From Lachnospiraceae bacterium (GTDB lineage Bacteria; Bacillota; Clostridia; Lachnospirales; Lachnospiraceae), in the NCBI GenBank assembly GCA_900770345.1, contig CAAGKF010000102.1, forward strand, positions 36,561-100,560: DNA of 64,000 nucleotides. The letters are read 5' to 3'. Of this stretch, positions 7,687 through 16,228 are shown piece by piece; the first letter of the stretch is position 1, and each line of letters opens with the position of its first letter. A program made the position numbers and the translations under genes. Below the pieces are notes generated by a model, which worked only from the letters and a program-made list of their open reading frames with translations, made no database searches and was not told the origin of the DNA.

Positions 7687-8406
7687 ATGGGAATGAAGCC
7701 AGAGGATCCGAACATCATGAAACGGATACCGCATATGAATCCGGTTTCAAGGCTTTTATATCTGCCGAGAGGAATTTCCAGATTGGAGCGCCTGGGGGAG
7801 AAGCGCACCTTCCAGAAGAATCATATTCTGGTTCAGGCAGGATCGAGGACAAATTACTGTTATATTGTGAAGAGCGGACGTGTGATTGCTTATGAGTATA
7901 CCATGAGCGGGGAAGAGCGCATTTACAATTTCAATGAGCGGAATTCTCTGCTTCTGGAGGCAAATGTGATCTTTGACTGGGACAGTCCGGTGGGATTTAA
8001 AACCACCATGAAATCAGAGCTGGTCTGTATCGACAGAGAAACTCTGCTCCATGCCATATCGCAGGATCCGGAGATATCCATGGATATCATGCAGTCTCTG
8101 GCTACCAAATTTATGTCGTCCATGGAGCAGATCCGCCATACCAGTTTTCACAGCGCTGCCTGGAAGATTTGTGATCTTCTGCTTACCTTTGCAAAAAGCT
8201 ACGGAGTCCCCTATGACGGCAAGGTGCTGATCCATGAGAAGATCAGTCAGCAGCTTTTGTCCAATCTTCTGGGTATCAATCGTGTTACTGCGGTTCGGGC
8301 CATCAAAGAACTGAAGGATATGTCTCTCATTGAACAGATCAACGGATATTACTGCATCCGTGATATCTCCAAGCTGGAACGGCACCAGGCGAAGCTGGTG
8401 GAATAG
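7687..8406 (+). CDS. Crp/Fnr family transcriptional regulator
   Basis: A 239-residue protein of standard family length. An N-terminal cupin-like sensor domain (about residues 30-135; the segment CYIVKSGRVIAYEY is the usual beta-roll) is followed by the dimer helix and a C-terminal winged helix-turn-helix with the recognition helix in LSNLLGINRVTAVRAIKEL (about 188-206). There is no N-terminal cysteine cluster, so it is not an oxygen-sensing Fnr; the effector is unknown. ATG 7687 is preferred over the upstream TTG because a GGGGGA RBS lies 6-11 bp before it. The promoter carries a palindrome suggesting autoregulation. Confidence 0.88.
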   Translation: MGMKPEDPNIMKRIPHMNPVSRLLYLPRGISRLERLGEKRTFQKNHILVQAGSRTNYCYIVKSGRVIAYEYTMSGEERIYNFNERNSLLLEANVIFDWDSPVGFKTTMKSELVCIDRETLLHAISQDPEISMDIMQSLATKFMSSMEQIRHTSFHSAAWKICDLLLTFAKSYGVPYDGKVLIHEKISQQLLSNLLGINRVTAVRAIKELKDMSLIEQINGYYCIRDISKLERHQAKLVE

Positions 8407-8422
8407 TATACAGAAAAGAAGG

Positions 8423-8472
8423 AAGAAGCCCGGAGCAGCCGGTATATCAGCTGCGGCAGGGGCTTCTTTTTT
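8423..8472 (+). terminator. Rho-independent terminator after the Crp/Fnr gene
   Basis: AAGAAGCCC pairs with GGGCTTCTT around an inner GC-rich stem, followed by a run of T ending at 8472. Confidence 0.85.
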
Positions 8473-8523
8473 GACTGTTGCTGTATTATTTTATGACGGA
8501 ATCAATATCAGTCCGGTTTCAGG

Positions 8524-10137
8524 TTATTTCATTTTCAGGAATGTTCCCAGAATACTGCGTCCCAGCGCAGCTCCCAGATTACCGCCCAGGCGTTTGCCGA
8601 AGCTTCCGCCCAGCTGCTGTCCCAGACTGTTTCCTACTTCGCGGCCGATGGTGCCGGCAGCCGTGCTGGCTACCTTTCCTACACCGGAGGCTACAGCTTT
8701 CTGCCGCTTCTGGGCTTCCCGCTCTTCCTCGCGGGCTTTCTTTTCTGCTTCTCTGGCGGCGTCACGTTCAGCCTGTCTGGCCTGTTTTTCCGCCTCTTTT
8801 GCTTCTTTTTCTTCTTTAATCCTTTTTTCCTCATTCAGGTCATCCTGCTGTTTCTTTCGCTGCAGGAATTCATAGGCAGAATCCCGGTCCTCCATCTTCT
8901 GATATTTCAGGTAAAGGTTGTTCTTTATGATCTCCTGTTCCTTATCGCTGTCGGAGATGGGACCCATCAGACTCTGGGGAGGCAGGATCCGGCATTTTTT
9001 TACGATGCCCGGAATACCGTTCTCATCCAGAACGGAAACCAGGGCTTCACCTGTTCCCAGAGCTGTCAGCACTTCTTTTGTATCAAAAGCCGGATTGGGA
9101 CGGAAGGACTGAGCGGCGGTGCGCAGAGCCTTCTCGTCGGATGGAGTGTAGGCACGCAGTCCATGCTGGATCTTATTTCCCAGCTGGCTTAAAACGCCGT
9201 CGGGAATGTCCCTGGGATTCTGAGTAATGAAGCAGAGTCCTACACCCTTGGATCGGATCAGTTTTACGGTCTGCTCGATCTTGTCCTGAAGCGATTTGGA
9301 AATATCCTTAAACAGCAGGTGGGCTTCATCAAAAAAGAATACCATCCGGGGCTTTTCCTGATCGCCCACCTCCGGAAGCGTCTCAAACAGCTCGGAGAGC
9401 ATCCAGAGAAGGAAAGCGGAGTACAGGGAAGGGTCATTGACCAGGCAGCGGCAGTCCAGAAGATTGATGCATCCTTTCCCCCCGGCTCCGGAGGAGAACC
9501 AGTCGGCGATATTTAAGGCAGGCTCCGCAAAAAACTGTTCTCCGCCCTGAGCTTCCAGGGCTACCACGTGACGCAGGATCGCGCTGATGCTCTGTTTTGC
9601 CAGGTTTCCGTATTCCTGGGAAAACTCCTTGCTGTTGTCACTTACATACTGGAGCATGGATTTCAGATCTTTTGTGTCGATCAGCAGCAGCCTGCTGTCA
9701 TCGGCAATTTTAAATATAATGGTAAGGATATCGCTTTGGGTGGAGTTCAGCCCCAGCACCTTGGACAAAAGCATCGGTCCCATCTCTGATATGGTGGTGC
9801 GCAGAGGTATTCCGCCCTTCCCGTAAATATCCCAGAATACAGATGGATAGGACTGGTAACAAAAGCCGCAGGAATCCAGACCGAAGCTGCGGATCCGCTT
9901 TTTCATATCGTCGCTGTCTGCACCCGGGCGGCACATGCCGGACAGATCTCCCTTGATGTCTGCAAGAAATACGGGAACGCCGGCGTCGCTGAAGGATTCG
10001 GCCAGCACTTTCAGAGTAATAGTTTTGCCGGTGCCTGTGGCGCCGGCGATCAGTCCGTGACGGTTCGCCATCCGCGGCAGAATGGAGATCTTTTCGCCGT
10101 CGGAATCTCCGATCCATATTTTATGGTCATAGTACAT
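8524..10137 (-). CDS. HerA-like ATPase (DUF853 / helicase HerA-like family)
   Basis: A 537-residue protein. Walker A GATGTGKT at residues 32-39 follows a short N-terminal strand region. A Walker B DEAH-like motif (VFFFDEAHLLF) lies near residue 267, with an ITQNPRD sensor segment after it. This is the family annotated as DUF853, related to the HerA/FtsK DNA-pumping ATPases. Residues about 415-490 are a Glu/Lys/Arg/Ala-rich predicted coiled coil, and the C-terminus is a glycine-rich repeat region (GNSLGQQLGG and similar). The gene is monocistronic with its own promoter, and no NurA-like nuclease is next to it. Role, presumably in DNA processing, is inferred from the family only. Confidence 0.85.
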   Translation of the reverse strand: MYYDHKIWIGDSDGEKISILPRMANRHGLIAGATGTGKTITLKVLAESFSDAGVPVFLADIKGDLSGMCRPGADSDDMKKRIRSFGLDSCGFCYQSYPSVFWDIYGKGGIPLRTTISEMGPMLLSKVLGLNSTQSDILTIIFKIADDSRLLLIDTKDLKSMLQYVSDNSKEFSQEYGNLAKQSISAILRHVVALEAQGGEQFFAEPALNIADWFSSGAGGKGCINLLDCRCLVNDPSLYSAFLLWMLSELFETLPEVGDQEKPRMVFFFDEAHLLFKDISKSLQDKIEQTVKLIRSKGVGLCFITQNPRDIPDGVLSQLGNKIQHGLRAYTPSDEKALRTAAQSFRPNPAFDTKEVLTALGTGEALVSVLDENGIPGIVKKCRILPPQSLMGPISDSDKEQEIIKNNLYLKYQKMEDRDSAYEFLQRKKQQDDLNEEKRIKEEKEAKEAEKQARQAERDAAREAEKKAREEEREAQKRQKAVASGVGKVASTAAGTIGREVGNSLGQQLGGSFGKRLGGNLGAALGRSILGTFLKMK

Positions 10138-10169
10138 AGTCAGTTCCTCCCTGAATTGTTCTAAGTCTT

Positions 10170-10198
10170 ATTATATAGGAAGAAAGAAGCGGGGACAA
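10170..10198 (-). promoter_or_regulatory. Promoter for the HerA-like ATPase gene
   Basis: Read on the minus strand: TTGTCC, a 17-bp spacer, TATAAT, about 30 bp before the ATG at 10137. GGGAGGAA lies between as RBS. Confidence 0.7.
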
Positions 10199-10209
10199 GC
10201 AGAATCAGC

Positions 10210-10238
10210 TTGAAAATGCAGAGGGTGAGAGTTATACT
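10210..10238 (+). promoter_or_regulatory. Promoter for the envelope acylation operon
   Basis: TTGAAA (10210-10215), a 17-bp spacer and TATACT (10233-10238) lie 66 bp before the first gene of the operon. Confidence 0.65.
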
Positions 10239-10304
10239 AAAATCTGTATATTTCGACATAAGTACAGAAAATGTAAATCGCCGGGAAAGGTAAGGAAGGG
10301 ATAG

Positions 10305-11153
10305 ATGAGGAAAAGAGTATGGAGATATAAGGCAGGCGCCGGATTAATGGCGCTGATGTTTGCAGTTTCAGGTTCATTTGCAGCGAATGCGAAGGAGATC
10401 TCAGGGCCGGCCGCCGCACTGGAGGCCTCAAAGCAGGCAGAGGAGGCGGAAAAAAAGGAGGCTACGGAGGAGGAGATCGACGCGTATTTTGACGGAACGG
10501 TGCTGGTGGGAGATTCCGTTATGATGGGATTCCGGAATTATGCAATGAGACATCAGGATACGTATCTGAGCAGGATCGGTTTCCTGGCTGCAGGAAGCTT
10601 CTCGGTCAACAATTCTCTGTGGCCGGTAAATGCTGAGAGCGTTCACCCTGTTTATCAGGGACAGAAGCGCCATGTGTGGGAATCCATTTCCATGATGGGA
10701 GCCAGACGTGTATTTCTTTTTTTCGGTCTCAACGATTTGAATATCAACGGTCTGGAGGGTACCTGCGAGAAGTATAAGGAGCTGATCGCAAAGATCAGGG
10801 AGGAGAGTCCGGACGCGGAGATCCATCTTATGAGCATGACCTATACGTTGAAAGACAAGGGAATAGGAAAACTGAACAATGACAGTATCCGCCGGTTTAA
10901 TCTGATGCTGAGTCAGATGGCGGCAGAAAACGGCTGGGGCTTTGTGGATATTGCTTCACCTCTGGCAGATGAAAACGGGGATCTGGCAGCGGACTACTGC
11001 AGCGATGGCTTTGTACATCAGACACCGGCTGCTTACGGGATATGGTCTTCTGTACTGAGAACCTATGCAAGGGATTGTCTGGAGGGCAGGACAGCTACTC
11101 CCAGCGATGCGCAAACGACAGCTGATAATCAGTTACAGACTGGTAATAAATAA
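10305..11153 (+). CDS. Secreted SGNH/GDSL-family hydrolase or O-acetyltransferase
   Basis: A 282-residue exported protein. The N-terminal signal peptide has a basic start and a hydrophobic core ending near ANA at residues 27-29. The SGNH motifs are clear: block I GDS at 69-71 (nucleophile Ser71), block III GLND at 141-144, and block V D234-x3-H238. It is the first gene of a four-gene operon with a lipoprotein, an MBOAT acyltransferase and a DHHW protein. In such clusters SGNH proteins transfer acetyl groups to, or remove them from, surface polymers outside the cell. The acceptor polymer is unknown. Confidence 0.85.
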   Translation: MRKRVWRYKAGAGLMALMFAVSGSFAANAKEISGPAAALEASKQAEEAEKKEATEEEIDAYFDGTVLVGDSVMMGFRNYAMRHQDTYLSRIGFLAAGSFSVNNSLWPVNAESVHPVYQGQKRHVWESISMMGARRVFLFFGLNDLNINGLEGTCEKYKELIAKIREESPDAEIHLMSMTYTLKDKGIGKLNNDSIRRFNLMLSQMAAENGWGFVDIASPLADENGDLAADYCSDGFVHQTPAAYGIWSSVLRTYARDCLEGRTATPSDAQTTADNQLQTGNK

Positions 11154-11167
11154 GGAGAGAGTGTGTT

Positions 11168-11749
11168 ATGAAAAAGAAAAATATGGCAGGATTCTGCGCC
11201 TGTCTGGCGGCGGCGGTTCTGATGGCAGGAGGCTGCGGACAGTCCGGAAAGACAGTCGACACAACAGTTTCTCAGACTGCGGAAAAAGCGTCAGAGACCA
11301 CCGGGGAGGAAAAAGAAGAAAGCCCGGAAGCTTCTGAGACAGAGGAAGCGCCGGAAACCACCGGCGGTACTGTAAATGATATTTACAACGAAATAGAAGG
11401 TGCGGTATCACTCCATTCGCCGGTGATCATGCCTGACAGCTTTATTTCCAATTATTACGGCATTGACGTTTCCGCGCTGGATGAGTATGTTTTTGCAATG
11501 TCGGAGGAGGCTACCTCCGCGGAGACCATCGTCATTATGAAGGTGAAGAGTGAGAACAGCCTGGATGCCGTAAAGACAGCTCTTCAGACTGTGATCGATG
11601 AGAAAAAGGCGGAGATGGAAAACTATCTGCCGGAACAGTTTGAGATTGTAAAGAACAGTTCTGTTCAGGTCAAGGGAGATTATGTATATCTGGTAATTTC
11701 GGAACAGGCCGGTACGATTTCAGAGATAATTGAAGCAGGGATTCAGTAG
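11168..11749 (+). CDS. Lipoprotein with a DUF4358-like domain
   Basis: A 193-residue predicted lipoprotein: a hydrophobic N-terminus ends in a lipobox-like AGGC (Cys near residue 23), then a Ser/Thr/Glu-rich linker to about residue 68. The C-terminal domain (about 70-190; YYGIDVSALDEYVFAMS, then ETIVIMKVKSENSLDAVKTAL) resembles the family annotated DUF4358, which commonly accompanies MBOAT operons in Clostridia (from memory). It is cotranscribed, 14 bp from both neighbours. A role as an accessory factor outside the membrane for O-acylation is inferred from context; no biochemical function is known to me. Confidence 0.75.
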   Translation: MKKKNMAGFCACLAAAVLMAGGCGQSGKTVDTTVSQTAEKASETTGEEKEESPEASETEEAPETTGGTVNDIYNEIEGAVSLHSPVIMPDSFISNYYGIDVSALDEYVFAMSEEATSAETIVIMKVKSENSLDAVKTALQTVIDEKKAEMENYLPEQFEIVKNSSVQVKGDYVYLVISEQAGTISEIIEAGIQ

Positions 11750-11763
11750 GACGGAGGAAAAAC

Positions 11764-13179
11764 ATGGTATTCAGCAGCATTCCGTTTCTGTTTTTCTTTC
11801 TTCCGCTGTGCCTGATCCTTTACTTTGCAGTCCCATTTTCATGGAAAAATGGGATTTTGCTTATTTTCAGTCTGATATTTTATGCATGGGGAGAACCGGT
11901 GTACATTCTCCTCATGCTTTTTGCCTCGGCAGTGGATTACTGCAACGGTCTTCTCATGGAGCGGTACGGGACCACCAGAGGAAAGAGGCGGATATTTCTG
12001 GCCTGTTCGGTTTCGATCAATCTTTCCGTACTGGCATTTTTTAAATATGCGGATTTCCTTATTGCCACGGTGAACAGTCTGCTGGGCACAGCCTTCAGCC
12101 CTCTGGGGCTGGGACTTCCGGTAGGGATCAGCTTTTTTACTTTTCAGACCATGAGCTATATCATTGATCTGTATCGCCGGGAAGTGCCGGCAGAAAAAAA
12201 TTATTTTACCTATCTGACCTATGTTTCCATGTTTCCTCAGCTGGTGGCGGGACCCATCGTGCGGTTTTCCGCGGTTAACAGAGAGCTCCATGGCCGTGAT
12301 ATAAACGGGCAGGAGATTCAGGAGGGGATTCTGCGTTTTGTTCAGGGGCTCTTTAAAAAGGTTCTGATCGCCAATCAGGCCGGAGCTCTGTGGGAGGAGA
12401 TCCGGGGGCTGGAGTACGGTCAGGCGTCGGCAGCTACGGCCTGGCTGGGAGCCGCGGCCTTTACCCTGCAGCTGTATTTTGATTTCAGTGCCTACAGTGA
12501 TATGGCTATCGGTATGGGCAGAATGCTGGGATTTCATTTTATGGAGAATTTCCGGTATCCTCTGTCATCGGTATCCGTGACGGATTTCTGGAGGAGATGG
12601 CATATTTCTCTGTCCACCTGGTTCCGGGATTATATTTATATTCCTCTGGGAGGAAACAGAAAGGGAACCGCAAAGCATCTGAGAAATATGTTTATTGTGT
12701 GGTTTCTTACGGGGCTGTGGCACGGGGCGGCCTGGAATTTTGTGCTCTGGGGTCTGTATTACGGCCTTCTGCTGACTCTGGAGAAATATGTGTGGGGCAG
12801 AAAGCTGGAGTCTCTGCCGCGGCTTCTGCAGCATTGCTATGCTCTGGTCATCGTGGTGGTGGGCTTCGTGATCTTTGTATTTGATGATATGGGAGCTCTC
12901 GGAAGATATCTCTGCTCTATGGCTGCATGTGCCGGAAATTCCTGGTGGGGCAGCGAATGTCTCTGGTATATGGGAAATTACGGGACAGTGCTGTCTGCGG
13001 CAGTCCTTCTGGCTTTTCCGCTGTATCCCTGGCTTAAGGAAAAAACAGAAAAGCTGGAGGAGAATATCCGGGCGGTTCTGGCTGTTCCCGTGATGGCGGG
13101 ATATCTGGGACTGTTTCTTCTGACAACGGCTTATCTGGTAAATGATACCTATAATCCGTTCCTGTATTTCCGGTTTTAG
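11764..13179 (+). CDS. MBOAT family membrane O-acyltransferase (AlgI/DltB-like)
   Basis: A 471-residue polytopic membrane protein of usual MBOAT length with about 10-12 hydrophobic segments. The family histidine is in GLWHGAAWNF (His320), and an earlier conserved stretch DFWRRWHISLSTWFRDYIYIPL (about 275-298) matches the AlgI signature. The protein moves acyl, usually acetyl, groups across the membrane to extracytoplasmic acceptors. The flanking SGNH and DHHW genes fit the AlgI/AlgJ/AlgX-like division of labour, where periplasmic or surface partners complete the transfer. RBS GGAGG lies before the ATG. Confidence 0.92.
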   Translation: MVFSSIPFLFFFLPLCLILYFAVPFSWKNGILLIFSLIFYAWGEPVYILLMLFASAVDYCNGLLMERYGTTRGKRRIFLACSVSINLSVLAFFKYADFLIATVNSLLGTAFSPLGLGLPVGISFFTFQTMSYIIDLYRREVPAEKNYFTYLTYVSMFPQLVAGPIVRFSAVNRELHGRDINGQEIQEGILRFVQGLFKKVLIANQAGALWEEIRGLEYGQASAATAWLGAAAFTLQLYFDFSAYSDMAIGMGRMLGFHFMENFRYPLSSVSVTDFWRRWHISLSTWFRDYIYIPLGGNRKGTAKHLRNMFIVWFLTGLWHGAAWNFVLWGLYYGLLLTLEKYVWGRKLESLPRLLQHCYALVIVVVGFVIFVFDDMGALGRYLCSMAACAGNSWWGSECLWYMGNYGTVLSAAVLLAFPLYPWLKEKTEKLEENIRAVLAVPVMAGYLGLFLLTTAYLVNDTYNPFLYFRF

Positions 13180-13193
13180 AGAGGAGAGAGAGC

Positions 13194-14369
13194 ATGATAA
13201 AGGAAAAACAGATCCGGACTCTGACTGCGGCCCTTCTTTCCGGAGCGGTGCTGACTCTGGCTGCAGGCTTTCTGCTTTGTCCGAAGGCGGAATTTTCGGA
13301 AAATGAGAACAGATATCTTGCTTCTTTTCCGAAGCCTGTTTGGGAGCAGATAAAAAGCGGGCAGTATATGGAGGATCTTGGAACATATCTTTCTGATCAT
13401 TTCCCGCTGAGGGATTTCTTCATGGGAGAAAAGGCGGCGGCGGAGATCCTTCAGGGAAGGCGTGAGATCAACGGCGTTTATATCGGAGAGGACGGTTATC
13501 TGATTGAGGAGTATAAAAAGCCGCAGAATACGGAACGGATATCCGGTATTTTGAAAAGCTTTGCTCAGGAACTGGAGATGGACAGGGAAAAAAGAGGGGA
13601 AGGCACATCAGGCGATCGTGGGGAAGATCTGAGATTGCGGCTGATGCTGGTGCCTACTGCTGCCTGGACTTACCGGGATAAGCTGCCGGCTCTTGCGCCG
13701 GTCCGGGATCAGATGGAGACGGCGAAGGAGATTTACACTTCTTCCGGGATAGAGGCTGTTGACTGCAGCCTGGAGCTGCTGGATAATCGTAAAAACGGGC
13801 AGCTTTATTATCGGACGGATCATCACTGGACCACAAGGGGAGCTTACGTTGGATATGAGGTTTTCTGCAGGGAGATGGGCTTTGAGCCGGTTCCGCTGGA
13901 GCAGCTGGAGGCCGAAACGGTAACGGAGGATTTCTGCGGCACGATTTATTCCAAGGTCAATGATTACCGCAGACAGGGAGATGCCATTACGGTTTATACG
14001 GATCCGGCAGACCGACTTACCGTGTCCTACACAGATACGGGGAAGGTGTCAGACAGTCTTTACAATCTGGATTATGTGGATAAGAAGGACAAATATTCCC
14101 TTTTTCTGGATAATCTTCACTCTCTTATTGAAATTACAAATGAGAATGCGGATTCCGACAGAGAGCTGGCTCTGATCAAGGACAGCTATGCCAATTCCAT
14201 GGTTCCCTTTCTTGTCCGTCATTATAAAAAAATATATGTTTTTGATACACGCTCCTATAAAATGGGCCCCTCTGTATTCATCAAAGAACATCCGGGAATC
14301 ACGGATGTGCTGCTTCTCTATAATATGAATACGCTGGATACGGATCTGGGTATTCGCGGAATTTACTGA
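13194..14369 (+). CDS. DHHW-motif surface protein (AlgX/AlgJ-like partner of MBOAT)
   Basis: A 391-residue protein with an N-terminal signal anchor (hydrophobic residues about 9-27). The name-giving motif is present as TDHHW at residues 208-212, followed by a GAYVGYEVF helix; a DSYANSMVPF segment near 330 supplies the Ser-containing half of an SGNH-like site. AlgX/AlgJ relatives take acetyl groups delivered by MBOAT proteins and place them on polysaccharides. It is the last gene of the operon, 14 bp after the MBOAT stop. No clear terminator was seen after it. Confidence 0.85.
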   Translation: MIKEKQIRTLTAALLSGAVLTLAAGFLLCPKAEFSENENRYLASFPKPVWEQIKSGQYMEDLGTYLSDHFPLRDFFMGEKAAAEILQGRREINGVYIGEDGYLIEEYKKPQNTERISGILKSFAQELEMDREKRGEGTSGDRGEDLRLRLMLVPTAAWTYRDKLPALAPVRDQMETAKEIYTSSGIEAVDCSLELLDNRKNGQLYYRTDHHWTTRGAYVGYEVFCREMGFEPVPLEQLEAETVTEDFCGTIYSKVNDYRRQGDAITVYTDPADRLTVSYTDTGKVSDSLYNLDYVDKKDKYSLFLDNLHSLIEITNENADSDRELALIKDSYANSMVPFLVRHYKKIYVFDTRSYKMGPSVFIKEHPGITDVLLLYNMNTLDTDLGIRGIY

Positions 14370-14458
14370 TTAAAAGAGATACAGAGGTAATAATGCACAA
14401 AAATGTCTCGTTTTCTATGGTGCAAAAGGGCGAAAAACAAATTACGGTCCGGAATTCT

Positions 14459-14531
14459 CTGACATTAAAAAGAATTTTGTGATAAAATAGTAATTGCAGG
14501 TTCTGCCTTGAATTGCCGACGGCAGAACTGC
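14459..14531 (+). promoter_or_regulatory. Promoter and leader hairpin of the CarD-like gene
   Basis: CTGACA (14459-14464), an 18-bp spacer and TAAAAT (14483-14488). Just after it, GCAGGTTCTGCC (14496-14507) can pair with GGCAGAACTGC (14521-14531) with one bulged base, near the 5' end of the predicted transcript. There is no T-run, so it is not a terminator. Confidence 0.5.
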
Positions 14532-14560
14532 GAGAAAACTAAAGGAAGCGGGCGGTAATT

Positions 14561-15061
14561 ATGTATGAAAAGGGCCAGTATATTATCTATGGGATCAGAG
14601 GTGTCTGTGAAGTGGAAGATATCACTACCGTAGACAGGCCGGGGGCGCCTTCAGGCAGACTGTATTATGTGCTGCGTCCCTATTATCAGAAGGACAGCAA
14701 GATCGTAGCGCCGGTGGATTCTCAGATGACCGTTACAAGGCCCCTTCTTTCCAGGGAAGAGGCGCTGGAGCTTATTGAGCGGATTCCGGAGATTCCTGAA
14801 ATGGCGGTGACCAATGACAAGCAGAGGGAAGAGCGGTATAAGCAGGCTTTAAAGACCTGTGACTGCCGTGTGTGGATCAGCATGATAAAGGCTCTGTATT
14901 TAAGAAAGCAGGATCGTCTGGTCCAGGGAAAGAAGATGACAGACCTGGATGAGCGTTATTTCCGTACAGCGGAGGAAAATTTATATTCGGAGCTTTCGCT
15001 GTCTCTGGGAGTGCCGAAGGAAGAGATGCTGGCTTATATCAAGGAGCGGGTGGTAGAATAA
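14561..15061 (+). CDS. CarD/CdnL-TRCF-type transcriptional regulator
   Basis: A 166-residue protein of typical CarD length. Residues about 1-60 form the RNA-polymerase-interacting Tudor-like domain (GQYIIYGIRGVCEVEDI at the start is the family hallmark), and residues 70-165 form an all-helical domain that in CarD contacts promoter DNA. Such proteins bind the RNA polymerase beta subunit and stabilise open complexes at many promoters. The gene is monocistronic with its own promoter and a leader hairpin. RBS AAGGAAG is somewhat distant (about 14 bp), but a second purine stretch lies closer. Confidence 0.88.
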   Translation: MYEKGQYIIYGIRGVCEVEDITTVDRPGAPSGRLYYVLRPYYQKDSKIVAPVDSQMTVTRPLLSREEALELIERIPEIPEMAVTNDKQREERYKQALKTCDCRVWISMIKALYLRKQDRLVQGKKMTDLDERYFRTAEENLYSELSLSLGVPKEEMLAYIKERVVE

Positions 15062-15090
15062 GAAAAAGGCGGCTTCAGGGCAGCCTGAAT

Positions 15091-15127
15091 GAAAAAGGCG
15101 GGGAATTTGACCCCGCCTCAGTTTTTA
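15091..15127. terminator. Bidirectional terminator between the CarD-like and carbamate kinase genes
   Basis: AGGCGGGG / CCCCGCCT with a 7-base loop has T-runs on both sides (A-run before, TTTTT after), serving both convergent genes. Confidence 0.85.
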
Positions 15128-15135
15128 TTCAGTTA

Positions 15136-16065
15136 CTATTCAATTACCGTTCCGGCAGCTCCCTTCAGGCTGTCCTTTGCCTTGTCCAGGGAAGTGATAA
15201 TCGCTTTTCTTCCCTTTCCGCTCTCCAGAAAATCAATGGATGCGGACACCTTGGGAAGCATGGAAGCAAATTCAAACTGTCCCTGATTGATATAATCCTT
15301 TGCCTGGTCAATGGTCATGCGGTGGATAGGCTGCTCATCGGCAGTGCCGTAGTTTAATGTTACATTGTCCACGCTGGTAAGGATCATCATCACGTCGGCG
15401 TCGATCTCTTTTGCTAAAAGTCCGGTTGCCAGATCTTTCTCAATAATGGCGCTGGCGCCTCTTAAATTGTAGCCCTGCTCCATAACGGGAATGCCGCCGC
15501 CTCCGCAGGCGATGACGATCTGATCCGCGTCCATAAGAGCCTTAATGGCGTCGATCTCAACGATGGCAACGGGGCGCGGGGAAGCTACGATCCTGCGGTA
15601 ACCGCCGGCTACTTCTTTTACATGGTTGCCTTTGGCCTCTTCTTCATCGGCTTCCTCCCGCGACATCACGCGGCCGATAACCTTTACAGGGGTATAAAAT
15701 GCTTCATCATAAGGATCTACCGTCACCTGAGTGAGAATCGTGCTGACCGGTTTGTAAATACCGCGCTTAATCAGCTCGGCGCGGATGCCGTTCTGAAGGT
15801 CGTATCCGATGTAGCCCTGGCTCATAGCGGAGCATACGGACATAGGAGCCTTGCTGTAGCCGTCATGCTGTCTGCCGAATTCGTTCATAGCCGTGTGTAT
15901 CATGCCTACCTGCGGGGCGTTGCTGTGTACGATGGCCACCTGCCAGCTGTCCTGAATAAAATCAGCGATAATTTTTGCAGTTCTGGCAACTGCTTCCTTC
16001 TGTTCCGGAAGATTGGTTCCCATATCTTTATGGCCGATGGCCATTACAATCCGTTTCTTTGCCAT
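15136..16065 (-). CDS. Divergent carbamate kinase family protein
   Basis: A 309-residue protein with the overall carbamate kinase sequence: IACGGGGIPV near residue 190, a PxQVGM loop, and the C-terminal KVSAS...FLESGKGRKAIIT region. Carbamate kinases interconvert carbamoyl phosphate and ADP with ATP, carbon dioxide and ammonia. Several loops differ from the usual pattern: GGNAL near the N-terminus reads GHKDM, HGNGPQ reads HSNAPQ, and SMGPK reads SMLPK. The fold is clear, but substrate choice or activity may have changed. ATG 16065 is chosen for its GAGG RBS; the frame extends 10 codons upstream. It has its own promoter. No arginine deiminase genes are adjacent. Confidence 0.85.
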   Translation of the reverse strand: MAKKRIVMAIGHKDMGTNLPEQKEAVARTAKIIADFIQDSWQVAIVHSNAPQVGMIHTAMNEFGRQHDGYSKAPMSVCSAMSQGYIGYDLQNGIRAELIKRGIYKPVSTILTQVTVDPYDEAFYTPVKVIGRVMSREEADEEEAKGNHVKEVAGGYRRIVASPRPVAIVEIDAIKALMDADQIVIACGGGGIPVMEQGYNLRGASAIIEKDLATGLLAKEIDADVMMILTSVDNVTLNYGTADEQPIHRMTIDQAKDYINQGQFEFASMLPKVSASIDFLESGKGRKAIITSLDKAKDSLKGAAGTVIE

Positions 16066-16108
16066 ATCCGATACCTCACTTGTTAAGAATGTCATTATTG
16101 TATAAGTA

Positions 16109-16137
16109 ATTATAGGTTAATTCCCAGGAAAATGCAA
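16109..16137 (-). promoter_or_regulatory. Promoter for the carbamate kinase gene
   Basis: On the minus strand: TTGCAT, a 17-bp spacer, TATAAT, about 43 bp before the chosen ATG. Confidence 0.7.
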
Positions 16138-16158
16138 CGAAAAGAAGAAAAAGATGGT

Positions 16159-16187
16159 GGAAAAAGGAGAGGCGCCGTGTTATACTG
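16159..16187 (+). promoter_or_regulatory. Probable promoter for the CPBP protease gene
   Basis: TGGAAA (16159-16164), a 17-bp spacer and TATACT (16182-16187), 41 bp before the preferred ATG at 16229. Confidence 0.5.
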
Positions 16188-16228
16188 ACAGGAGTAAGTA
16201 CGCAGGCAAGTGGAGAAATAAGTGGAAT

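Noticed and set aside
8330..8875. Plus-strand open frame across the end of the Crp/Fnr gene and the HerA-like gene
   Set aside because: Low-complexity Arg/Ser/Phe-rich product, overlapping two well-supported genes and a terminator.
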